Positions 1-10,900 of a DNA stretch of 64,000 nucleotides are shown here, one piece after another. The position numbers were made by a program, and so were the translations under genes. Numbering within the stretch: position 1 is the stretch's first letter; the number at the start of each line of letters is the position of its first letter. The notes beneath the pieces were generated by a model, which made no database searches, was not told where the DNA came from, and saw nothing but the letters and a program-made list of their open reading frames with translations. Source of the DNA: Armillaria gallica (Eukaryota > Basidiomycota > Agaricomycetes > Agaricales > Physalacriaceae); NCBI GenBank assembly GCA_037576215.1, contig JBANDB010000002.1:4774001-4838000 (forward strand), in the 5' to 3' direction.

Positions 1-562
1 CAGAAGTAGTCGTGGTAGATGAAGAGGGATCCTGCTCTGCAACATTTGGGTGTCTATGTGAAGCTTCATTGGACCTCTGGGTAAGACCAGTCCCTGATCT
101 AGCCGCCCCTTCACCACCCGTCAACGTAGACATTGTTGAAGATGGGAAAGACGGAAGAGAAGACGGTCCAGGATGCTCAGGAGGTCGGGGTGCATGATTC
201 TTGAAATCTGAGGTAGGCGAGGGGTCCTGAGGATTCTTTGGAGAATTATCGTTGACCATACCCCATGATTGGTTACGAGATTTCCGTGACCGTGAGGCTA
301 CACATGTAGAATGAAAATGATGGAGTTGTCCTGGGGCGTAGATCAACGACAATGTGCCTCCAAAAGATCCTCTCTGCGACAATGGCGAGTTCCTGTATGG
401 CTTCGGAATAACGGATTTCTTCCAACTAGAAGCAACCTGGACCTGGAAGAATTTACGGATAATGCCATACCGGTCATAATTGGCCTGGCTTGACCGTCCT
501 AATGGCGCAGCGAGCGTCCGCCCGAAAAGTCGCCCGCTTGCGAAAGAAGTGAGAGACATCAT
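1..562 (-). CDS. 5' part of a probable mitochondrial precursor protein (runs off the left edge)
   Basis: An uninterrupted reading frame of about 187 codons starts at a double ATG (562 and 559) and runs off the window. The first 40 residues are rich in Arg, Ser, Ala, Leu and Phe with almost no acidic residues (start MMSLTSFASG, then RLFGR), as in a mitochondrial targeting peptide, and a second such patch contains FHSTC near residue 95. The following 80 residues are Pro/Ser/Thr/Gly rich and look disordered (NSPKNPQDPSPTS, TTTTS near the edge). This layout is common at the start of basidiomycete mitochondrial proteases and AAA proteins, but no catalytic domain lies inside the window, so I do not name it. 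Possible short introns in the first 150 nt cannot be excluded because the frame stays open either way. Confidence 0.55.
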   Translation of the reverse strand, partial: MMSLTSFASGRLFGRTLAAPLGRSSQANYDRYGIIRKFFQVQVASSWKKSVIPKPYRNSPLSQRGSFGGTLSLIYAPGQLHHFHSTCVASRSRKSRNQSWGMVNDNSPKNPQDPSPTSDFKNHAPRPPEHPGPSSLPSFPSSTMSTLTGGEGAARSGTGLTQRSNEASHRHPNVAEQDPSSSTTTTS

Positions 563-881
563 GTCTCTCGACAAGAGTGGTCGGGCGACCGAGATACAGG
601 TTCATGGCGAAAATGGAGAAACTTCCGTCCTCTGCCGGAATTGGCAAGCACGACCATACAAATTCGGGCCGGTCACCGATGCTTCCTCAGACTCTCAGGC
701 AACGTGAACGTGAACGTCCTCGTCCTGACACCTCAGCTACGGAACATTGTCGAAAATTTCAAAAGAGTACTTTTCGTTTCGTCCCAACAGAACGATTAGG
801 GAACATTTCGATCCCTCACCAGAAAGCAGTGCACTCAGAGAACGAATGTTGAATAAATGCTCGGGTTGCGGGCATAATATA
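563..881. other. Intergenic region upstream of the mitochondrial-type gene
   Basis: Between the ATG of the left-edge gene and the stop codon of the pectinesterase gene. It should hold the promoter of the former and the 3' end of the latter. Short frames on both strands show no recognisable protein, and no clear TATA element was seen. Confidence 0.5.
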
Positions 882-2125
882 TCAATATGTAGTATCTGTC
901 CAGTTCTTCCAATCTGAACCCAAAACAGACGACTTGGAAATAGCAGCAGAGATAGGTGTGTAATAAAGGCGTTCAGAGGTATTAGACCCATCACCCGTGT
1001 TGCCGTACTCGGAAAAGATTCTACGAGGTTGTCATGAAAATACTACAACTCAAAATGATCATGGACGTACGGTGTTGCGTTACTTGCCAAGGTTGTATAG
1101 CCTTTTGGATTGATTAAATCTGGCAATTCACTATTCTGGAACACGACTCGCGCCAAGGCTCTCCAAGGGCGTCCAAGATAGACCTTTTCGGTCAAGTCGC
1201 TGGTAGAGGAATTGGCCTGAATGATCACGGAATTATCAATGACATAGTAGCTGGCATCCGATGCCTCCTCGCGGGAGTTTGCCGTAATCGCCCCGCCTCC
1301 GTTACTTGCAAGTGTGCACTCGCCGAACCACGCTGAAGCGTCTCCGTAGATATAGTCAACTGCGCCTTCAATATAGCAGTTGCTATAGTATTGATAGCCA
1401 CCGTCGGCTAAAAGCGTGTCCTGACACAATATCAGAACCAACAATAGAGCAGAAGAGGAAGAAGGGATGACCTGGTAGCCCGTGAAACTAGAACCATAAA
1501 AACCTTGCTTGTTACCTCGAGCGGCAACGGCGGTCGCCTGCTTGCCTTGCCCGTAGGTATTCTACACGAGACACAATGCTTAAATAATAGAAGATGGAAA
1601 GTAGAACCGAATATAAATACCTTTACAATGCAATTATAAATATTGAAACCATCTTTTTCGGCTCGAAGCGTCGCACATGCATCATTACCACCATTATCCT
1701 GAGCATTTAAGTTGTTTGTAATGGTCACAACATTCGACTTGTAGGTGCCGGTGCTGTTAAAGAATCAATAGTCAATTGGGATGAAGTCAATTTCTCCCAA
1801 ATGGCAAAGACTCACTCTTCCGTATAGCATAACATAGTGACATCCGCGACACTAATGCTCACCTGCTCTTCATAAGTGCCCGGATATATGAAGATGGTTT
1901 CGCCGCCAGAAAGTGTAGCTACGGCTGCACTGATCGTGCTGCGTTGAGGAGTAAGTGTACGTCAGAAAATTGTGGTAGCCCTAGTACAAACCTGTACTCT
2001 CCGCTCTTCGTACCGGACTGTCGGACGACGACAGCGCCAGCTGGAGGGGAGGTTCTGGATGTCGCGACGGTGAGAGAGACCAAAAAAAGAAGGGAGAAAG
2101 ACAATAGACCGCCGGCGTGAATCAT
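882..2125 (-). CDS. Secreted pectin methylesterase (pectinesterase, CE8)
   Basis: Removes methyl esters from homogalacturonan outside the cell (EC 3.1.1.11). The ATG at 2125 opens a signal peptide (MIHAGGLLSFSLLFLVS...). Exons then read through GGETIFIYPGTYEEQ, KQATAVAARGNKQGFYGSSF, GYQ|DTLLADGG, CYIEGAVDYIYGD, YLGRPWRALARVVF and end in SDWKNWTDTTY and TGA at 882. The two catalytic Asp motifs (QDTL and GAVDYIYG) and the substrate-binding GRPW are all present, so the enzyme should be active. The last exon lies beyond the apparent stop near 1043: an intron starting gtacgtcc and ending cctcgtag joins NATP to IFSEYGNTGDGS, which is the family's usual C-terminal sequence. It is divergent from the exo-polygalacturonase at 2959 and separated from it by the 2231-2899 palindrome. 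Signal and family are certain; some internal junctions are inferred. Confidence 0.93.
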
Positions 2126-2230
2126 ATTGATAACTCCAGCGCGAGAGAAATCCTAAATTTGAGAGTCTAAGCCACATAGTAAACCTCCGTTTATGAGGGT
2201 TCCATAATGCATCGCATCATGCGCCATGCT

Positions 2231-2899
2231 CGGGCCGTTGTTGATCCAGACATCTAGAAATAGGCCTGAGCATATGGATTTTGAGTACTCGAGCAGTAAA
2301 AATTCTTGGCACAGTGCTGGAATCCAAGTTTCTTCCGCGCGACTGCTGGACACGAAGTTCCTGTACTGGAAAGTGCGCCCTGACAGCACAATTGGGATGT
2401 TAAACAGAATTTCTAGTTTATGAGAACCAGATACCTTGTGCGTATCAGTGTTAGATGCATCATCTTCACTGACAACGCGTGAAAAGATAGAAAACAGGAA
2501 AATACATGGTGACCTCGGGCGAACCCAAAGCGGCTATTTTGGAACACGTGAAGTGGGGCGGCCCGCATTTCCGGCCGAGGTCTAACCATGCATTTTCCTT
2601 TGATTTTCCTGTTCAATTCTATCTTTTCATAATCTTTTCACGCGTTGTCAGCGAAGATGTTGCACCTAACGCTGATAAACAGACAATGTCTGGCTCTCGT
2701 ATGCTACCAAGTTTACTTAACACCCAAATTGTGCCGTCAGGTTCCAGTGGAGCATCCTTTCATGGCCTGGAGGTTGGTCGGTCGCACGGAAAAACTTGCA
2801 TTCCAGCACCACGTCCAGAAGAATTCCCACTGTTCAAGTGCTAAAATTCCATATGCTCAGGCCTGTTTCGTGACTATATGTCGACTCAATGGCGGCCCG
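2231..2899. repeat. Long imperfect inverted repeat (palindrome) between two divergent pectin genes
   Basis: The left arm (about 2231-2509) and right arm (about 2586-2899) are diverged reverse complements. Exact matched blocks include 17 nt at 2262-2278 with 2848-2864, 17 nt at 2470-2486 with 2634-2650, and 8 nt at 2511-2518 with 2575-2582. The outer ends are cgggccg/cggcccg at 2231-2237 and 2893-2899. Small indels separate the blocks. The dyad centre falls on CACGTG at 2545-2550. No coding frame spans it, no transposase or clear target-site duplication was seen. It could be a foldback/MITE-like element or an inverted duplication of a promoter segment. Confidence 0.82.
2545..2550. promoter_or_regulatory. 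CACGTG box at the centre of the palindrome
   Basis: A perfect E-box hexamer lies at the symmetry centre of the inverted repeat, about 410 bp from the start codons of both the pectinesterase and the exo-polygalacturonase. CACGTG is a known target of fungal bHLH and Cbf1-type factors; that it is used here is inference. Confidence 0.35.
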
Positions 2900-2903
2900 C
2901 CTC

Positions 2904-2912
2904 ACTTTAAAA
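2904..2912 (+). promoter_or_regulatory. TATA-like element of the exo-polygalacturonase gene
   Basis: The sequence actttaaaa lies about 50 nt before the ATG at 2959 and directly outside the right arm of the inverted repeat. Position and A/T run fit a core promoter. Confidence 0.45.
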
Positions 2913-2958
2913 GCCGTTCCTTTAAAGACCTTCGGATACGGCCCGCCTGGACGCAAAA

Positions 2959-4453
2959 ATGCTGGCCTTCTTCATTCTGTTATTCTCAGTCTCTTTGTCT
3001 GGTGTCTCTGCTATCCCTTTTTCACTAGAGCCAACACCGTCTCTAGCCAAGCGCGCCACCTGCACGCCTGCTAGTGCGCATTCATCTTCAACGGATGATG
3101 TTCCCGCCATCCAGTCCGCCTTCGCTACCTGTGGAAATGGGGGTGTGATCGTCATTGCGGCCAACACGACTTACGCCATTCGTAGCACTCTATCCTTTGG
3201 TACGATTATTTCTTCCCATACCTATCCATGCCATAATTACAACGTTGTGCTGCAGCCGGCTGTAAGGGATGCGAGTTCCGGGTCGAAGGAACCATGAAAG
3301 TGTCCTCTGACACCGATTATTGGGACGGTGTAAGAGCTGTCATCCTACTCGACGGTATCAGTGGGGCGACTATCCATTCAACCACGAGCTTGGGCCTAAT
3401 CGACGGTAATGACCAGGTAAGCAAAAACAGACTATTATGCCGAGGAATGATAAAAATCTTTTATAGCCGTTCTGGGACGTCTTCGCGGACGACAGCGATT
3501 TCGATAGGCCTACCTTGATGTATATCGATGGCTCCAGCGATATTACAGTCGAAAATCTCCGTTTCAAAAATGCTCCCAATGTGTTCCATTCTGTCGTTGG
3601 CGGATCTACCAATATCCTGTATTCGGGTTTGACTCTCACGGCAGCCAAGGCTGAAGATGACGGTGCCGATCCTAAAAACACCGACGGATTCGACGTTGGA
3701 AAGTCCACATATGTCGAAATCACCAACACTACCGTTACCAATCAGGATGACTGCGTCGCGTTCAAGCCTGGGGCTAATTACGTTAGAGTCACTGACATCA
3801 CCTGCAAAGGGTCAGTAAATCAGAACGGGATATGGGAAGGAGGACTGATTATGTTCTCATAGGTCTCATGGTCTGTCTGTTGGAAGTTTAGCCGGCGGCG
3901 CAGGTTCGACGGACACTGTAACGAATGTCTACGTCAATCATGCAACCATGATAGATTCGACGAAAGCTGTTGGAATCAAGCTATACCAAGGTTAGACTAC
4001 TGACTTCGACTGGCTCACCGCTAACCCACGTTGGCCTAGGTGGCTCTTCCCATGGAACGGCCACTGTAAAAAACGTTACTTACAATGACATCACTGTCGA
4101 TGGATGCGACTACGCTGCTCAAATCCAATCTTGCTACGGCTCTGATACCACCGCAGAATGCACTGCTGCGCCATCAACTGCTACACTGACCGATGTCCAT
4201 TTCACTAATTTCAAAGGCACAACTTCAAACAAGGCATGCTTCTCGTCGTCTCGCATTCCTGCATCGGAATCTGACAATGCCTCTATAGTATGATCCCGTC
4301 ATTGCCAATCTTAACTGTCCCGCCGCTGGGACCTGTGATATTTACTTCAGTAGCTTTAGTGTCTCGTCTCCTTCGGGTAAGGCAGGAATTTTATGCTCCA
4401 ACATCGACAACAGTGATTTCGGTCTGTCATGTTCGGGTAGCGCATCTGGATAG
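2959..4453 (+). CDS. Secreted exo-polygalacturonase (GH28)
   Basis: Releases galacturonic acid from chain ends of demethylated homogalacturonan in the extracellular space. A signal peptide (MLAFFILLFSVSLSGVSA) precedes a right-handed beta-helix enzyme. Catalytic motifs are in order: NTDGFDVGKS (residues around 240), NQDDCVAFKPG with the paired Asp residues, the active-site His in SHGLSVGSLAGG, and GIKLYQGG in place of the RIK motif. FKPG and SVGSL are typical of exo- rather than endo-acting members. Introns interrupt near 3230, 3417-3469, 3810-3864, 3990-4039 and 4230-4290; the last exon ends DFGLSCSGSASG and TAG at 4453. It is divergent from the pectin methylesterase, which produces its substrate. 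The frame is intact and all catalytic residues are retained. Confidence 0.93.
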
Positions 4454-4950
4454 ATATATGTAGTATCATGGATAAACTATTCCAAGGCTATTCTGTCAGC
4501 GGTAACAGGAATGTGAAGGTAGACTAGCGAAAGAATCAGGCTGGGGTGTGTTTTCTTGTTGGAACCCGTTGAAGAAAGCGCGCGCCTCTCTTGACAGAAA
4601 AAAGAATGGACCACTAGCATAAAAAATATACTCGGTTGTCCTATCTGCAATATGACATCTTTCTGTGAGATCGACGTCGCACAGTAATGAGTCAACAAAT
4701 GATTATCCATACGTTAGTATGAAGTCCTGTATAGAAACGAAAGTAAACACAATCTGTCAAAGATGAAGGTCAGCCAGTAAAATTAAGAAGAAAAAGAAGT
4801 TCTTACTCCAGCCGAAGAAATGTATGTAGATTGCTGACCTGACAACCAACAGAACCGCGGAAGTCCTTGTCGTTACTACTCCATGCAATACATAAGTCCC
4901 ATGCTTTCCAACTACCAACATCAGAATACACAGGCCGACTGATGTGTAGT
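4454..4950. other. Convergent intergenic region
   Basis: Lies between the stops of the exo-polygalacturonase (+) and RRP46 (-), so it should contain both transcript ends. Only short frames without recognisable content are present. Confidence 0.5.
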
Positions 4951-5775
4951 TCAGATGATCATCTTGTCATCATCGGAATCCTCTCCCGGCCCGTCGTTCT
5001 TTTTAGCGTGGGCTTTCAAGTCAGGCTGTTCCCTGTGATTTACGCATAGCTTCATCTTCGACCAGACCTCCCTCGCCGACTCGGAAGCAACATTTCTCGC
5101 CTGAATTAAGTCCTTCTCCTCGAAACCACCGGAGAACGACCGCCAATTCGTCCAGACGCACTTGACGTGCTCATCAAGTCCATCAGCGAAAAAGAACGCG
5201 AAGCATCCGCCCGCATCCAGAAGCGCCGCCTCTTCACCAGATGGATCGACGATGAATTGTTTCGATGAAGCCAATCGGCCAACGGTGACAGCGCAAACTA
5301 TGCCTTTCATCGGTATGGAAGCGGCGTTGAGAAAAGCGAGCGTGCTGGCGTTAATCATCGCTGCTGTCAGGCCGTCTTTCCAGGCTTTTGGAGGTAAGCT
5401 GAGGGCCTGGACAACCAACTGAACAAGCGTCCTAGGGTTTTGGGTGAGGAGTAAGGATGGCGTCAGAGCAGAAGCAATGGCGGATGCTAGCGATTTGGAT
5501 TCCGTCGCTGAAACATTGGAAAGTGGACGTAAATGAACGTCCAGCGTAGCTTTTGAAGGATTTTCTGCGGATAAGCGAACTTCGATGGGCCCTGACAGCG
5601 ACGCCAGTGCTAGATTCTCAGGTCCTGGAAACAGTATTGAGCAATGGTCATACTAACATGTTGTAGGAGATTTACCGAAGCCAAACCGTGCGGACCCGTC
5701 CACGCGGGCTAAATCATCGAAATTGACACTCAAATCGCGCAAATCATTGTTTTTTCGTCCATCGCGTCGGGACAT
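4951..5775 (-). CDS. RRP46: Exosome core subunit Rrp46 (RNase PH fold, EXOSC5-like)
   Basis: One of the six RNase PH-like ring subunits of the RNA exosome, which acts in nuclear and cytoplasmic 3'-5' RNA decay and rRNA processing. The start ATG at 5775 gives MSRRDGRKNNDLRDLSV; an intron (about 5630-5678) joins SARFGFG to PENLALASLSGPIEV. The frame then runs open through the RNase PH core, with LVVQALSLPPKAWKDG, AAMINASTLAFLNAASIPMK and VTVGRL, to an acidic tail (EDSDDDKMII) and TGA at 4951. The pattern of Leu/Ala-rich helices followed by a second-half beta-sheet (FIVDPSGEEAALLDAGG) matches EXOSC5 rather than the Rrp41/Mtr3 branches. As in other eukaryotic ring subunits, no phosphorolytic site is expected. 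Length (about 255 aa) fits the family. Assignment to Rrp46 over Mtr3 is likely, not certain. Confidence 0.87.
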
Positions 5776-5968
5776 GAGAGGCAGAGAAAACGTTGCCAAT
5801 TTGGGCTTGTTGGCTGGCTCGCCGGAAGTCGGCCCGAAGGCATGAACTTTTGAACATCTATGTATTTATCTTCACGACTGTCATGCAAAGGAACCATGTT
5901 CGTGATCGTAATCATTAATTGATAAATAAGTACAGAAGGATCAGAATGTGATCTTTCAATGGGATCAT

Positions 5969-7071
5969 TCAAAAGGGCAAATCGAGGGTGGCTGTTACAG
6001 TCAACATCTTCACAACACCGTCGATGGCGATACCTACGTACTCATTGTTAGCATGATGTCTTGAATAATTCGTCAAAATACGAACCGTGATTGATACCTG
6101 CCGATCCAACCTGCAACAGTCCGGTAAGGTTGGTCACCTCCGTCACATACTTCTGGCCTAAGTAACTGTGCTCTCCGACAGCAGCCGCAACGAGCTCATC
6201 ACTAAGTTGAGCCAGATATCAATACCAAAGATATCAAGATCTGATTAATGACAAACCGGCCGATGTTGTATCCATCAGGAATGATGTTATGACCTTCACT
6301 TAGGTCCTACAAGGGCGGATTTGAATCAGAAGGTTCGTTGATATTTCTCAACAATCTCACCTCTTCTTTGGAGACCCTGTAAAGGACAATGAGTTGAAAT
6401 CGCATGCTTGATGGCGAAGGTTCTACTCACGCGAGGAACAGCGCACCACTATTTGCAGCTGGGCCAGTTTGAGGAAAGACACTGATCCAAATTTAATTGA
6501 AAAATTAGATGACAGGCTGCTCGATGACACACCGGAAGTGATTTCCACCGGTTAAACTCTCTATGCATGTGCCAAGGATGGGTATGTTGAAATCCTGCCG
6601 GATGACCGCCTGATAGTAGATTAATAAAAAAACGTTAGACAGACATAGCGAAGACCAACTGTTTCGTTGACATCTCCTCGGCCATCGCCTAAGTTGGCGG
6701 ATTGTGGAGTTCCAAGATGTTGGCCGAAGCATTCGATTGAACTAAGAAGTGTGAGAAGATGAAGCGTTGAATCGAAAAAGATTGATTTACAAGCCAAGGG
6801 CGCGGAAATAGTTGATAGCTCCCAGGGGGGAGTTGATGTCCAGGACGGTAGCCGTGCTCTTGGCAGATATGATAACCTACAGAAAATTAGAACCGTTGCT
6901 GCAGACAGTCAAGTGCCAACGTACATTAAGAGGTTCCCCAAGTCCCGCCGACTTGTCAAGCATTGAACCACCACTTAAGAGTGGATTAAAAAAGTCCACC
7001 TCTGCGGCGCGGCAAGCAATAGGGCTCGCCAAAACTGCAGGTAAGAAGAACGACAAAAAGAAAGACAACAT
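5969..7071 (-). CDS. Conserved secreted fungal protein of unknown function
   Basis: A signal peptide (MLSFFLSFFLPAVLAS) is followed by a mature protein of roughly 250 aa built from at least seven exons. Readable blocks in order are GGSMLDKSAGLGEPLN, VIISAKSTATVLDINSPLGA, ECFGQHLGTPQSANLGDGRG, GTCIESLTGGNHFR, QTGPAANSGALFLA, EGHNIIPDGYNIGRDELV, VTNLTGLLQVG and GIAIDGVVKMLTV, ending LDLPF and TGA at 5969. I recall similar uncharacterised secreted proteins in many basidiomycete genomes; no catalytic family is assigned. The conserved GDGRG, GGNHFR and DGYNIGRD blocks suggest a folded, possibly enzymatic domain rather than a small effector. A TATA box sits about 75 nt upstream. The start is chosen because the signal peptide begins at the only suitable ATG. 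Junctions are inferred from GT-AG pairs that keep these blocks in frame. Confidence 0.78.
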
Positions 7072-7934
7072 TATAGAGAGCGAAAGAGGGACAGAGCAGG
7101 GGGAAAAGGGTGTGTTAGAACACAGAGAGATAGTTAGTGGGAAGGCTTTTATTTATACTTCTATCCCATGATCGTGGTTGCTACTTTGGTGCATCACGGT
7201 AGATGAGCGGGAATCCGGTACGTAGTAGAGGTAGCATTTCTGTGTGAATGTCACACAGAGTACCATATGGGAGATAGTACACGGATCACGGTCTTAGGTC
7301 TTCTTGGATCTCATGTGGTCTTCATCAGCTCGAAGAAGGTTTGTTTGTTAAATCAGAAGCGAACGCGTCAACGTTCGTCAGAGTTAACACGTGTCGGTGT
7401 CCAAGAGTTCCGGATCATTACGCTCATTCCACTGAGAAAACAGTACAAGGCCAGTAGCGCAGGGTCCTAGAAATGTTTGTCTTAGGAACTTGGGAGGACC
7501 GGAAGACAGTACAAGCTGATCGGCCCCACCGCGAGTCCGTATCTGAGATAAAGACAAGCATTTAGGCGACACCAGCTTTTCTCAGGCAAGATCCAGTCGT
7601 CTATACTGAAGAAGATATCGAAGGGGTCGAAGCAAGCAGCGGTACAGAAAGAGAAACGCCACGTGCTTCCGATCATATTGCGCTGTGCTGACCGCTGCAC
7701 TGCACCCCTTTTGACCAAGTACCACCACGACCCTGCTCCTTTCATCTTTCAATATTAACAAGGCTTAACGCATATCGAGACCTACATCATTCTAATAATC
7801 TATATCGCATCACCTCAAGAGTAGGGCCATCGGTGACCGGTATTTTCTCTTTCAAATTCTAATCCTTTTGTCAACCTTATCGGTTCCCTTTCAGTACTTG
7901 CGATTTCCTCTTTCAATTGAAGTGGCCTAACTTC
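7072..7934. other. Divergent promoter region
   Basis: Separates the secreted orphan (-) from the long coiled-coil gene (+). Frames here are short and read through without conserved content. The last 100 nt before 7935 are pyrimidine rich, a usual feature upstream of basidiomycete start codons. Confidence 0.5.
7147..7158 (-). promoter_or_regulatory. TATA box of the secreted orphan gene
   Basis: The minus strand reads tataaataaaag, about 75-85 nt upstream of the ATG at 7071, a good fit to a core promoter of a highly expressed secreted-protein gene. Confidence 0.5.
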
Positions 7935-10900
7935 ATGGAGAATCTGACACTACCTGCTCCCGCTTTTACTGAATTCAAGTTCAAAGACATCGGGCGGCCT
8001 CCTGCGCTGCTTCATCGCTTTACTTCAGCTCACCCAGGCGGGATTGACCCTTCGCCGTCCCCAAGTCCGCCACCGGAGCAGCACTCTGGTGCTTCCAGTC
8101 CGTCGGTTTCCAGATCGCGACCGACTTTAATGCAAGTCCTTGGGACAGGCCTCAGTGACGCCGATGTAGCTGGAGCCGCCGCATCTACTTCGGGTGACGC
8201 CATTCCCGGACTCACACTACAGCCTCCGTCCGGCATCGTCTCTTCCACTGCACCTTCTGTAACAACTCTCCCCGTCGACAACGCTTTATCAAATGCATCT
8301 GAATGGCAGTTACGGTATCCATCTTCTGAGCCACCAAAGTCTGACCCGCATACACACCCCTCTTCCACACCGCTGCCCGCCCCGCCACCGCCACCGGGGC
8401 CGCCCCTCCTGCTTCAGCCGATTTACCATTGCAAGCAGAGCATTCTTTGGAGACTCTGATCAAGCTCAAAGATCAGCTCTTGTCTTCGTTGGTCTCCTAC
8501 ACCCCTTCAAATCCATCCGCCGCGTTTCTTCTTGCCAAAGCATCACGCGAACAGTCTTCTGCTGCTCTTGATGCCGCCCAACGTGCTCATACACTGGCAC
8601 AACAATCATTGACTTCTGTTCAAGAATGTACCAATGTCGCACAAGAGGCACTTCGCGTGGCTGAACGGGCCCATTCCCTAGCAGAGGATACAACAGCTGC
8701 CATAGATAAAATCAAAACCGACAACGAACCATGGACGGTCCTAAAAGCGGTTGTCAGAACTGAGCTTGCGTCTTTGACTGAATGGATAGAGGCGGAGGAA
8801 AAGTCTAGATTACTAACCGAGACGAGAAGACTTGCGAATAGCGCACGAGATTCGGGTGCTGGCGCTGACGCTTGGGGTGAAACCCCACCCCCCGACAGGG
8901 CTACTCAGCCTTCACGAGACTCCATAAACGATTTCGGACCTATGCCTGACAGCGACTTCGTTATGGGCTCTCCCAACGATCTACGTCATAGCGTTGAACT
9001 CTCTCATGAGCAGGTTGACAACACACCAGTGCCAGACGATGATCTACGTCGACGGCAAGATATACAGCGCAGACTTGATGAAGCGATGGCCGCCGCCGAG
9101 GCCAAGCGGTTGGAAGACGAGGCACGAGACTTGGCATTGCGGAAGGACGAAGAGGAACGGCTGAAGAGGGTGATGGATGCAGAAGTTGCAGCCAGGCAGG
9201 CTCGAGAAGAGGAAGAGGCTGAAATCCTGCAGGCTCGACAGCAGCGAGAGAAGGAAAAGAAACAACAGGCCGAAGAAGCGGAGGCTCAACGGGCTGCGCA
9301 GGAAAAAGAACGGCGCGAGGCTGAGGAAGCACTGGCTAACAGAAACAGAGAGGTTGAGAGGAGACGTGCGCTTGAGTTGAAAAGACATCAGGATTTACTG
9401 GCTGAGCAGAAGAAGCAACGCGAAGAGGTGCAGCGCGCAAAGGTGCAATATAATCGCGTCCAGGCCGCTCGGATACAAGCAGAGAGAGCGAAAGGTTCAT
9501 CTATAGACAACGCCTTAATCAGCACTGCTCCGCCCGCTCCCATCAAACAGGCAATACCTCAGTCGAACGAGCTTCCTCATCCTTCTGTTTTAGAAGCAGT
9601 CTCTATGGATGCAGCAACATCTGTACCTACTATACCCTCCTCTCAGTCTCAGGTATCTTCTCCTATACCGTCGTCTTCGCTTCCCGCGCGTCCGCCTTCA
9701 TTGGGGCATGCCAGCGCGCAAAATGGAAGTGTTGGAGTTCAGTGGACACCTGTAGTGGCCGCCTTACAAGCACCCAAGCAGCTTTCCCAGAAAGGCACAT
9801 GTCGGGTGCTTTCGGGCGACGTGAAGCTGGGAACAACTTCCACGCCTAACACTGACCCGCCCGCTTCTTTAATCCGCACCGCCTCTCTCGGACTGCGATC
9901 ACGCGTGTCTGACACGTCGCCGATGCCTTCGACTTTGCCGCCAGTGGATACCACCAGAGTGACTCATGCCCCGAACCAGAAAGCCTTGTCAACATCTCCG
10001 TCCGACATCATGAGTCCGCATACAGGCATTTTCGAATCTCAAAAGCAGTTATCCACCGCCAAGCACAGCCTTCCTCCGATTGATCATCTTCCACAATCTC
10101 ACCTCGGCACACCAGAGTCCGAGCCCATGGTACCATATTCCTCCTCTGATGGCAATGTTCCCATTATCAAGATGGAAGAAACGGATGGGCTTCTCCATGT
10201 ACAAGAGGCTAATTTACGCCATATTCGAGAGCGGAGTCGTATCGATGTGTCACAGATAGCGAAAACAGAGGAGGCCGACCGCCGGAATCTTAACACAGTC
10301 CCTCGGCCTCTTGAGGTCATACACTCCACTTCTCCTGTCCCATCGCCCGTCAGAAACATTGTTCCTCCCAATACTATGCCTACTTCTACTCTACCCCCCG
10401 CAGCTGGTTCCATACAGACCTCAAATATCCTTGCTCCTCAGAAGAATGCTGCCCAGATGCTTGTGAAGCCTTCTAAATCAACAACCTCTGCTGCACCAAC
10501 TTCCCCTGCTTTACCCCGGAAGCCCAAGAGAGCCAAGGCTTCAAAAGCTTCTCCAGCAAATCAGACAACCTCTCAGCCTTCTCAGGGGAATCAAAACGTG
10601 TCTTCAAACAACCAGCCGAAGCCTCAGACCGGCCTAAAAGCACCACCGCCCCCAGTCAATCAGAAAGCAGTACCGACCAAGCAACAGGTACAGGTACGCG
10701 TTGCAGCCGTTTCCCGTGCTGTTCCCAGCGTCCGTCTGGCACCGAAGCCTCCTACTCAGAAGAAAACGCCTACAAAACCGCGATCAGCATCACCACCAAC
10801 AGGCCAGATAGACCCCGGACGTGCCGTCTACAGCCCATCTTCATACCAATCAGGATCTTCAACTTCTCGTGTAACCGAACCCCGTGGACCATCGCCAATG

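Noticed and set aside
1043..1444. Apparent premature stop of the pectinesterase near 1043
   Set aside because: A 50 nt intron removes it and restores the normal C-terminus that ends at 882, so the gene is not truncated.
8961..9388. Two minus-strand hydrophobic frames suggesting membrane proteins
   Set aside because: They are opposite the Glu/Lys/Arg coiled coil, whose complement reads as Leu/Phe/Ser; not genes.
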